From GCA-002733465 sp965230525 (GTDB taxonomy: Bacteria > Pseudomonadota > Gammaproteobacteria > Enterobacterales > Kangiellaceae), in assembly GCA_965230525.1 (NCBI GenBank), contig OZ246008.1, positions 186,001-250,000 on the forward strand: 64,000 nucleotides of DNA, in the 5' to 3' direction. Shown in pieces: positions 52,152 through 60,134 of this stretch (position 1 is the stretch's first letter; every line of letters starts with the position of its first letter). Under the pieces are notes generated by a model, which saw only the letters and a list, made by a program, of their open reading frames with translations, had not been told where the DNA came from and made no database searches. The translations under genes were made by a program, and so were the position numbers.

Positions 52152-52478
52152 TTAATGTCCCATAAATTCATCGATTAATGTTGTGAGCATATCGCCTAAG
52201 TGCATCTCGACTTCATCCAAATCTTTATTAAATGCTTTCAAATATTGCCTCGCCTGATCTTCTAGCAACATCTTACCGAGGAGATGAAACTGCATTTCTG
52301 GCAACGACTTATCAAACCGGGGAACAATATTCCAAATCACAAAATCGCTATCGACTGCTGCAAACCGCTGTTGAGCAAATTCACAAAATGCTTCTGCCAC
52401 TTCGACACCTTTAGGGCCAAGGCAACCCGGTTCAACACGATGAGTGATTGACAGTTTACGATCATCTGATAAGTTCAT
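52152..52478 (-). CDS. Hypothetical protein divergent from fdhD
   Basis: This 108-residue soluble protein starts at ATG 52478 behind AAAAGGAC; nine further residues are possible from 52505. It has ITHRVEPGCLGPKGVEVAEA and FCEFAQQRFA in the N-terminal half and a helical acidic C-terminal half (DLDEVEMHLGDMLTTLIDEF). I recognise no family; it is not FdsD-like. Its divergent position beside fdhD suggests a link to formate dehydrogenase maturation or control. Confidence 0.6.
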   Translation of the reverse strand: MNLSDDRKLSITHRVEPGCLGPKGVEVAEAFCEFAQQRFAAVDSDFVIWNIVPRFDKSLPEMQFHLLGKMLLEDQARQYLKAFNKDLDEVEMHLGDMLTTLIDEFMGH

Positions 52479-52556
52479 TGTGCTAGTCCTTTTGATGCGT
52501 GACACAAAGAAATAGAGTGATATAAGTCTAGCAGTTTTATTAAAAAACCACGCTAT

Positions 52557-52585
52557 TTAACAAAAAATTAGCGTATGATTATAAT
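52557..52585 (+). promoter_or_regulatory. Probable sigma70 promoter of fdhD
   Basis: TTAACA (52557-52562) and TATAAT (52580-52585) are separated by exactly 17 bases. Only one base departs from consensus. The start codon of fdhD is 28 bases downstream. Confidence 0.7.
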
Positions 52586-52613
52586 AGTTCTCATTATTGA
52601 ATCGCTCTAAGTA

Positions 52614-53456
52614 ATGCCAGCTGATAGACACATAACTAATCGCTTTATAGTCACTCAGAACTCTCTTGAGCTGGCGCAGGATATTATTGCCACAGAAGAG
52701 CCAATGCAGCTTAGCCTTAGCCAAGCGGAGCTCAGTGAGGTTTATAGTCTCACTATGCGTACACCCGGCCATGATGAGCAGTTAGTTTACGGATTATTAT
52801 TTTCTGAAGGCATAATACGATCGGCCAGTGATATTCTAGCTCTAGAACAAACAGCAGCAAACGATCAAACAACAGCTAATTTATTAACAGCCAAATTGCG
52901 ACATGACTTGAAGCTAGATTTGGCAACTAATCAACGTCAGCACCCAAGCTACTCTGGCTGTGGTTTGTGCGGCAAGACCAACTTAGCCGCACTAGAACTA
53001 AAGGCCCAACGAAACCAAGTTCCCTGTAATCAATTATTAAATATAGAATTAGTTAGTACACTTAAGTCCTTACTCGCCAAACAACCTTTATTTTCAGAAA
53101 CCGGCGGAGTACACGCTGCAGGATTAATCTACGAAAAGTCAGGAAAGCTAGATTTAGCAAACTCACCATTTTTCGAAGATGTTGGGCGGCATAATGCACT
53201 GGATAAATTAATCGGACACGAATTAATTACCAACAATCTGCAACAAGCAGGGATCTTGGTGCTATCTGGCAGGATTGGCTTCGAACTGGTGCAAAAAGCC
53301 ATTATGGCAGGATTTTCTATTATCGTCGCACTGGGCGCGCCGAGCAACTTGGCAGTACATGCCGCTAACCAATTTGATATAGTATTAGTAGGCTTTGCAA
53401 AAGATGAACGATTCAATTTGTACACTTCTCATACCGAGAAGTTAGCGATGAATTAG
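52614..53456 (+). CDS. fdhD: Formate dehydrogenase accessory sulfurtransferase FdhD
   Basis: This 280-residue protein passes sulfur from IscS to the molybdenum cofactor of formate dehydrogenase. The conserved Cys pair is Cys116 and Cys119 in SGCGLCGKTN. Other family features are MRTPGHDEQLVYGLLFSEG, FEDVGRHNALDKLIG and LSGRIGFELVQKAIMAG. The start has no clear ribosome site. The target enzyme lies 5 kb downstream at 58471-62855, with peptidase genes in between. Confidence 0.94.
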   Translation: MPADRHITNRFIVTQNSLELAQDIIATEEPMQLSLSQAELSEVYSLTMRTPGHDEQLVYGLLFSEGIIRSASDILALEQTAANDQTTANLLTAKLRHDLKLDLATNQRQHPSYSGCGLCGKTNLAALELKAQRNQVPCNQLLNIELVSTLKSLLAKQPLFSETGGVHAAGLIYEKSGKLDLANSPFFEDVGRHNALDKLIGHELITNNLQQAGILVLSGRIGFELVQKAIMAGFSIIVALGAPSNLAVHAANQFDIVLVGFAKDERFNLYTSHTEKLAMN

Positions 53457-53606
53457 TTCATTTCCCCCTTCGCCATAAGCTCATACCCAAAAAACTGACA
53501 GATTCTTTTGGCGTCTTAACCTTCATGGGCAAACTAATCTATCTCATTTAAAAGCAAATACAATGTCAAAGCTCTTTCATTAAAGTCTGGCCAATATCAG
53601 TACGAG

Positions 53607-55595
53607 CTAGTTCAGTCTAAGTTGCTCTCTTATAAACCCTATTGACTGCTCGAAGACTTGTTGTGATTGCTCTGGAGAGCCAAGTGAATGCGCTAGATTA
53701 TCAAAAACTTTCCATTCAAATTTTTTGCCATGTTTCTCAAGCATCAGTTTAAGTCGATACAAATGTTCCACATCAACCACTCTGTCTTTTGCACCGTGCA
53801 TAATCAAAATAGGGCGTGTAAGTTTTTCAATTTGATAAACTGGAGATATTGATTTGATTGAATCGTATTCTGTTTCACTATCGCCAACGTGTTCTCTTAC
53901 CCAGTCAGCTTGCTCATCACTCAAATAAGGGGAGTTAAGATAGAGGTTAACATCACTAACCCCAGCGATACTCACTCCACACTGAAACAAATTAGGATCA
54001 GTGATCGAAAGCATAGTGGCAGCATATCCTCCATAGCTCATTCCAAAAATACACACTTTTTCGCGGTCAATATCATTTCGCTTAACGACGGCTTTGGTTG
54101 ATTGGCGGATGTCCTCGAGCATCGAGTGCCCCCATTGTTTGGACCCAGCTTTTTTTAACTCTATCGAATGACCTCCTGAACCTCGAAAGTTCACCCTGAG
54201 TACTGCAAACCCTTCGGCATTTAAATATTGGATGGTGCTATCAAAGTACTTACTGTTAAATGGTCCGATAGGGCCTCCGTGCGGATGCACGATTAAAGGA
54301 AATTTACCTGCTTTCGAAGCACTAGGAATATTTAACAAATAGGGAATCTCGATGCCGTCGACTAGCACTTGCCCTTCGAGTTGTTTCGTTTTCAACTCAG
54401 CGGGGATTTTTGGAAAAACCTTTCCAATAATCGTCTTTGATTGACGAGATTTTTTTTGCAGAATAAATCGTCCGGGGCGATTGTATGATTCTGCATAGGC
54501 TACTGAAACGCGTCCATCCGCAGATTCACTAATGATTGAATAGAGAGCCCCCATTCTTTGAGGCCTATCCTCCCCAGCACTAAAGGTGTTGGTATAGTGA
54601 TTAATAAGTTCACCGTTTTTCATAACTTTAACACCCACAACTTCACCAGAGTGTTCGGATGTAATCAGCCTAACAATTTCATACTCTGAGGATTCATAAA
54701 TTAACGACTCAGAATCATCGTCAAAATTAACCTTATAGACAGAGCGGACTTCTTGCTCATTATAGTCAAGGCAATAGAAGGTGTTTTTTTCTTTTGCCAG
54801 CGCTATCGGGATTAACCTTTTAAATTTGTCCGTTTTTTTCCAGCGACCTAAGTCCCAAGACTTTAGTTCAACAAATTCATCATCTCCATTCAATGTGTTT
54901 AACGTTAGCTCTCCTTCCTCGTTAATACTAAGTACCGCTCTAGCATCACCTTTCGGGTTAAAAAACCAGCGAACGGCATATCCTTTGATGGAAACCACTT
55001 CATTTTTTTTCTTGAACTGCCCCCCATCCTTTTTATTGAGTTTACTGAGTCGTTTCTTATGAGGCGCGAGCAAGCTTGGCTTTATTTTATAAACCTTTGA
55101 ATGAAATCCATTCTTGGCGTAAAGAAACGCGTCTTCTTCACCGTTGAGTGGATTGACCAGTTGCCCCTTGGTTCTGACACTCTTGATGACCGGCTTATCG
55201 CTATTATTTTGTGGAATTTGAATCACCAATAAGAAATTGACCGCTTTGGTGTCAACAAGGCCTTCGACCCCCTTCTTTATTTCTACAAACTGCGCGGATA
55301 AGGTTTTATCATCTAGCCAAACGAGTCGACCAATGAATGCATTCTCAGGAGTAAACTCTGATAAATTCAGTAGTTTCTTTTTCGGTCGATTATCTGCATA
55401 GCTTATAATCAACTCTTGTCCATCTTCGGAATTTACAATACTGGCAACACTTGTTCCCGATAAGTTGACTACTGCGGAAGTCATGTAGGGCTCGGAAAAG
55501 AATGGACTGGTTTTACTTTGCGCGTTCAAACCTGACACGTTAAAGCTCAAAAGGATAAGCCAAGCGAGAATAATATTATTGTATCTCGTTTTCAC
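53607..55595 (-). CDS. Secreted S9-family prolyl oligopeptidase-like peptidase
   Basis: This 662-residue protein has a signal peptide (ILLSFNVSGLNAQ) and a variable N-terminal propeller. The C-terminal hydrolase triad is Ser520 (GMSYGGY), Asp604 (KDRVVD) and His636 (NLAHSLG). VHPHGGPIGPFNSKYFD and HGAKDRVVDVEHLYR are typical of acylaminoacyl-peptidase/DPP-like S9 members. It should cleave peptides in the periplasm. Its start overlaps the end of the gene at 55576 by 20 bases, so both are translated from one transcript. Confidence 0.9.
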   Translation of the reverse strand: MKTRYNNIILAWLILLSFNVSGLNAQSKTSPFFSEPYMTSAVVNLSGTSVASIVNSEDGQELIISYADNRPKKKLLNLSEFTPENAFIGRLVWLDDKTLSAQFVEIKKGVEGLVDTKAVNFLLVIQIPQNNSDKPVIKSVRTKGQLVNPLNGEEDAFLYAKNGFHSKVYKIKPSLLAPHKKRLSKLNKKDGGQFKKKNEVVSIKGYAVRWFFNPKGDARAVLSINEEGELTLNTLNGDDEFVELKSWDLGRWKKTDKFKRLIPIALAKEKNTFYCLDYNEQEVRSVYKVNFDDDSESLIYESSEYEIVRLITSEHSGEVVGVKVMKNGELINHYTNTFSAGEDRPQRMGALYSIISESADGRVSVAYAESYNRPGRFILQKKSRQSKTIIGKVFPKIPAELKTKQLEGQVLVDGIEIPYLLNIPSASKAGKFPLIVHPHGGPIGPFNSKYFDSTIQYLNAEGFAVLRVNFRGSGGHSIELKKAGSKQWGHSMLEDIRQSTKAVVKRNDIDREKVCIFGMSYGGYAATMLSITDPNLFQCGVSIAGVSDVNLYLNSPYLSDEQADWVREHVGDSETEYDSIKSISPVYQIEKLTRPILIMHGAKDRVVDVEHLYRLKLMLEKHGKKFEWKVFDNLAHSLGSPEQSQQVFEQSIGFIREQLRLN

Positions 55596-56205
55596 TAGCG
55601 ACCTCCTCTGAATTATTCAGTGTTAAGAAAAAATCATCTCGCACACCAACACCGTTCCTCAAAGGAAGCATCGGAAAATTATGGCGACTGCGCTCAAGAA
55701 TTTCTTGTTGGTTAGTTGCTATTCGGTTGATCAATTCAACCCTAACAGAACGTTCAGCTCTTGCTTTCTCAATTTCTAGCCGACCAATAAAATTAATTTT
55801 TTGTGGTTCGACGCTAAACCGCCAAACCGATCGATTTTCTGTATCTAGTCTAAATGGTAAATTGTAATAAGGCACTTTAATCTGCTTAATTTGATACAGC
55901 CCTGCTGGCGCTTTAAAAAAATAGTAACCAGCGGGTATGCCGGAAAAATTGAGTATATGAGTCTTTTTGTTGGTTTGTGGCTTTTGTTCAGCTTTCAAAT
56001 AGCTTTGTCCACTCACCCTAAGCTGAGAAAACTCTAGGGACGACGAAGTCCCATCAACATCAATCTCAAGCAAAACGATGCCTTGATGCTTCTTTAATGC
56101 AACCTCACTGGCACTTTGGTCAAAAGGGTAGAGTTTAATCGGTGGAGGGGTCTTGCAAAGGGATGGAAAAGTAATAAATAGGGCAATAAAAAGTAAATAC
56201 TTCAA
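55576..56205 (-). CDS. Hypothetical secreted protein, partner of S9 peptidase
   Basis: This 209-residue protein has a signal peptide (LLFIALFITFPSLCK). The mature part is beta-rich, with GIPAGYYFFKAPAGLYQIKQ, as in carboxypeptidase-regulatory or transthyretin-like folds. It overlaps the S9 peptidase gene, and its last 30 residues include RNGVGVRDDFFLTLNN. The lipoprotein at 56391 has a similar opening domain (VPIGNYSLHHINAW), suggesting that the two are related. No known function. Confidence 0.65.
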   Translation of the reverse strand: MKYLLFIALFITFPSLCKTPPPIKLYPFDQSASEVALKKHQGIVLLEIDVDGTSSSLEFSQLRVSGQSYLKAEQKPQTNKKTHILNFSGIPAGYYFFKAPAGLYQIKQIKVPYYNLPFRLDTENRSVWRFSVEPQKINFIGRLEIEKARAERSVRVELINRIATNQQEILERSRHNFPMLPLRNGVGVRDDFFLTLNNSEEVASENEIQ

Positions 56206-56390
56206 AATCGGTTCTTCCTTGACTTATTCAGTTATCTCGATTCTCTGAATAGTTTCTAACATTAATGATTGACTTATGATACGTCGGTTGGCATCTTACC
56301 CGCAATAAGTAGCTTGTGGCAATCACAATTACAGAAACCCTGCTCTAATCCGATTGATTTTAGGACATTATTAAATACCAAGGAGTTCAT

Positions 56391-58181
56391 ATGAAACGAT
56401 TAGGTAAACAACTTCACTCACATTTTAGTATTATTGGAGCCCTCTCGCTGGCATTTATTCTCGGTTGTGGTGCCAGTTATACCACCCCTAGACCCGTTTT
56501 AGACCAGAAGACCCTAGTCAAACCGGATAGCGGAATTGTCGTTGCAAGGGTCATTAACGCGAGTAGCTACCCGCTGCCATTTAATAACCTTACCATTACT
56601 CCAGAAAACCTAAACACATCAAAAAAAATAAAACCAAATGAACTGCAAGCCTTACATCCACTTAGGAAAGACACCAGCGTTTTCGCTTCATCGGTCCCTA
56701 TTGGCAATTACTCCCTTCATCATATTAATGCTTGGTATATACGCGGTGAATATCGATATAGCTTCTTTATTCCTAGTAGTACTAAGTTTGGTACTTTTGA
56801 GGTAAAGCCGGGTCACGTAACGGATTTAGGAACATTGGTATATTACCCAAAACCACAAACAGATAATTATCTTAAAATTATTTCGAGAATTCCCGATACC
56901 GCTAATGGAGAAGTACTTAAGAATCATTTTCCATTTTATCAGTACGACCCAAACAAAGTTATTTCTTGGAAGGAAGATGGTTTAACAGAAGATCGAGAAT
57001 CAATGTTTGTTTCCATCGCACAAAACCCACTGATTTACGATGAGACCTACCTTGCGCCTGATGGTTCAGTTCATTTCCTTTCTCGGTTGGGAATTATTCT
57101 TACCCGAACCAGTGAGGGTGAATGGCTCATCGACGGCGTGGATACTAACCTTAAGTTAAATGCAATAGCACAAAATACTAATGGCGATATGGTGGTCGGC
57201 GGCGCGGAAGGTAAGTTATTTCTAAAACTCCGAGACCAAGACTGGCAAGATATTTCGATTGGTTTCAATAAGGAAATTCTATCATTAAGTTTTAAAACAC
57301 CATCAACCATCGATATGATAACAAACGAAACCAAGAGAGCTGCCATCTATAGAGCCAACATTGACTCATTAGAATGGAAAGAAATGAACGCTTTCTCAGC
57401 CAAGTCGGGGTGGACAAATTTTGACTCGCCAGAGACTAACAACCCAGATCAAGCGACTAAAGGTGGTACCAAGGTAAAAAGTGGTAAGTCATACCGAATA
57501 TTCTCAATAAACACCCACGAAATTGAAGGTGAGCACATCATTGAGGTATCTACAGTTAGGTCCAGTCATAGTGGTGTTTTCGCAAGTGCCACTGATAAGT
57601 CCTTTAGCTATAACCCTGAAACTTGGGAAGTCAGTGCAAATCAGAGTAACTCTGAAATGGATTTAATTGTACAGTCGGGCAATGTTCAAGTCGGCATTGA
57701 AAAGGCAGGGTACTGGGATTGGGATGGACTTCCAGAATACTTTAGATATGACCAATCCTCTGAACAATGGATTGAATTCAAAAGCCAGGTCTATTTCTGT
57801 CCTGGCGATGTCTTTTCTACTAGTAAGTCCTGTCCTGGCAAGGAGGGTTCAAAAAAGAAGATTAAAGCGAAACGCCGACAATTTAAGTTTTACTCATTAC
57901 CGCTTTTTAGCAGTGAATTTGATGCTATTGCATTAGTTAGTTTTCCTAAATTTGGCTACGCCAACAATGGTGCATCAAAAAAAATGCTGCTAAAAACTGA
58001 AGACGGAGGCAAGACCTGGAGCGATACCGGAAATTCCCTCCCAAGAGAATATTGCACTCAAATTATTAGACAAGTTACTGACCGTATATTGCTTTCTTGT
58101 GAAGGCGCTTCGACTGACTTTTTCGAATCATTTGATAATGGAGCCAGCTGGGAGCATGTTAGGCAACAAGAGGACTTTTAG
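56391..58181 (+). CDS. Lipoprotein with BNR/Asp-box repeats
   Basis: This 596-residue lipoprotein (ILGCGASY lipobox) has an N-terminal beta domain and a propeller-like rest. Asp-box/BNR motifs are visible near the end (TEDGGKTWSDTGN and SFDNGASWEHV), as in sialidases and photosystem assembly proteins. It has GNYSLHHINAWYIRGEYRYS, similar to the sequence in the divergent gene at 55576. No catalytic Arg triad of sialidases can be claimed. Substrate or partner unknown. Confidence 0.7.
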   Translation: MKRLGKQLHSHFSIIGALSLAFILGCGASYTTPRPVLDQKTLVKPDSGIVVARVINASSYPLPFNNLTITPENLNTSKKIKPNELQALHPLRKDTSVFASSVPIGNYSLHHINAWYIRGEYRYSFFIPSSTKFGTFEVKPGHVTDLGTLVYYPKPQTDNYLKIISRIPDTANGEVLKNHFPFYQYDPNKVISWKEDGLTEDRESMFVSIAQNPLIYDETYLAPDGSVHFLSRLGIILTRTSEGEWLIDGVDTNLKLNAIAQNTNGDMVVGGAEGKLFLKLRDQDWQDISIGFNKEILSLSFKTPSTIDMITNETKRAAIYRANIDSLEWKEMNAFSAKSGWTNFDSPETNNPDQATKGGTKVKSGKSYRIFSINTHEIEGEHIIEVSTVRSSHSGVFASATDKSFSYNPETWEVSANQSNSEMDLIVQSGNVQVGIEKAGYWDWDGLPEYFRYDQSSEQWIEFKSQVYFCPGDVFSTSKSCPGKEGSKKKIKAKRRQFKFYSLPLFSSEFDAIALVSFPKFGYANNGASKKMLLKTEDGGKTWSDTGNSLPREYCTQIIRQVTDRILLSCEGASTDFFESFDNGASWEHVRQQEDF

Positions 58182-58470
58182 TTTAACACGAGTAAACAAC
58201 TGGATTGCCTTCACCTTGAGCACGGATATTAAAGCCTTTAAAACAAGCAAAATATTTGCACTGGTACTATAAGCAAACCCATGGGCATTACTGAAAAAAG
58301 CGCTTTAGATTGGTTATTAAACCAAGGGAATGCAATAACTTTTGACTAGAACAGCAACCAAAATAGAGATTTTTGAGGGTAATTTAGAGTAATATTAGAT
58401 TTATGGATTAATTTCGAAAGATTCGATATTAATCCTTTTCTTTTTAGCCACTAGCCCTTTGGGATTTGTT

Positions 58471-60132
58471 ATGTCAGAAAATCTTTCTCAACTATCCGCA
58501 AGAAAAGGCCTCAAGGAAAACTTATTCGAACAAGTTGTTCAGGCCAAAGGTGATCCTATTCGTTTGAAGGATATTGCCAAAGACTACAAAGTTGGCGAAG
58601 CTAATGTCTATGGGGCTTCAACTGCTTACGATTTTATTCAAGGTGATAATGCCAACAAAAAAGCCTACGTTTGTAATGGTTCGTCATGCTTATGTGCTGG
58701 CACTCAAGAATCAGTTAAGCAACAGTTAAAACAGCATTTTAATGAGCAGCAGATTGGCCATGTGACTTGCCTTGGTCGGTGTCACGAAAACAGTTCATTT
58801 CAGCTGGCTGGTCAAAACTATTCTGGCAATGATATTGAAAATTTACAGGCTATTGTCACCGACCAGTATCACTCCAAAGAAAACTATCATGTGGAGTGTC
58901 GACTAGAAAAACCTTTGCTAACCGAAGCAATTAAAGATATTGCAGAATATTATGGCTTACTTAGTAAAGTTGCCTCTCAGCAAGATCGCTCTCAGATTCT
59001 ACAAAAGATTGTCGATTCTGGATTGCGAGGTCGCGGTGGAGCTGGTTTTCCAACAGGCTTCAAATGGCAGTCTTGTGCTAACGAAACCGCGGCAGAAAAA
59101 TACATTGTTTGCAATGCAGATGAAGGCGACCCAGGCGCCTTTAGTGATCGTTATCTTTTAGAAGAGCGACCACATTCCGTTTTGTTCGGTATGTTAATGG
59201 CCGGCTATCTTGCCAAGGCACAATGGGGGGTCCTGTATATTCGCGATGAGTACCCTGAGTCGGTTTCGCAAATAGATGCTGCCATTAAAGATTTTGAAAA
59301 GCTAAATCTTTTACAAGATTTAAATTTTGATTTTCAATTTAAAATTGTTCGCGGAGCAGGGGCTTACATCTGTGGTGAAGAAACCGCACTCCTGCGTTCA
59401 ATTGAAGGACAAAGACCAATGGTTTCTGTACGGCCGCCTTTTCCTACGGTAAAAGGTTTATTTGGCAAACCCACCATTTTAAATAATGTGGAAACCTTTG
59501 CGGCAATCCATTGGATCTTAGAAAACTCTGCCGAACAGTATGCGGCTATGGGTAATGGTCGCTCAACTGGCTCCAAACTACTCTCACTTGATAGTTGCTT
59601 TAAACGACCCGGTATATATGAAGTGGCTATGGGCGAGTCATTGGCTGATATCATTGAACAAGCGGGCGGATTTGTTAAGCCTGTTAAAGCATTACATATT
59701 GGTGGTCCGTTAGGTGGTCTGGTGCCGGTTGAAAAATTTGCTCAACTGACACTCGATTTTGAATCATTTGCTGAGCATGGATTTTTGCTTGGTCACGGCA
59801 GTATTATCGGAATTCCAGAATCCCAAAGCATTGCCGAATATATACAACATTTATTTGAATTTACCGAGGTAGAGTCCTGCGGAAAATGCTTCCCTTGCCG
59901 CATTGGTTCGGTCAGAGGAAAAGAAATGTTTGCGCAAGCGATAAACGGCGAAAATTTATTGGATAAAAATTTAGTCGATGATTTATTACAGACCATGGAA
60001 CAAGGTTCTCTATGCGCGTTAGGTGGAGGTGTTCCGCTCCCTGTTAAAAATGCATTGCAATATTTCATGCCGGAAATGATGCATCTATTCGAAAGCAGTT
60101 CCTTGCAAAGAATTTCTGTGGCGGAGGTATAG
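58471..60132 (+). CDS. fdsB: NAD-dependent formate dehydrogenase beta subunit, NuoE-NuoF fusion
   Basis: This 553-residue protein starts at ATG 58471. About 20-130 is a NuoE-like [2Fe-2S] thioredoxin fold with C-x4-C (VCNGSSCLC) and C-x3-C (CLGRCHE). About 175-553 is NuoF-like: FMN/NADH binding in GLRGRGGAGFPTGFKW and VRGAGAYICGEETALL, then the [4Fe-4S] site in ESCGKCFPCRIGS. It transfers electrons from formate to NAD. A separate FdsG gene is absent, which fits the fusion. Two bases separate it from fdsA. Confidence 0.9.
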   Translation: MSENLSQLSARKGLKENLFEQVVQAKGDPIRLKDIAKDYKVGEANVYGASTAYDFIQGDNANKKAYVCNGSSCLCAGTQESVKQQLKQHFNEQQIGHVTCLGRCHENSSFQLAGQNYSGNDIENLQAIVTDQYHSKENYHVECRLEKPLLTEAIKDIAEYYGLLSKVASQQDRSQILQKIVDSGLRGRGGAGFPTGFKWQSCANETAAEKYIVCNADEGDPGAFSDRYLLEERPHSVLFGMLMAGYLAKAQWGVLYIRDEYPESVSQIDAAIKDFEKLNLLQDLNFDFQFKIVRGAGAYICGEETALLRSIEGQRPMVSVRPPFPTVKGLFGKPTILNNVETFAAIHWILENSAEQYAAMGNGRSTGSKLLSLDSCFKRPGIYEVAMGESLADIIEQAGGFVKPVKALHIGGPLGGLVPVEKFAQLTLDFESFAEHGFLLGHGSIIGIPESQSIAEYIQHLFEFTEVESCGKCFPCRIGSVRGKEMFAQAINGENLLDKNLVDDLLQTMEQGSLCALGGGVPLPVKNALQYFMPEMMHLFESSSLQRISVAEV

Positions 60133-60134
60133 AC

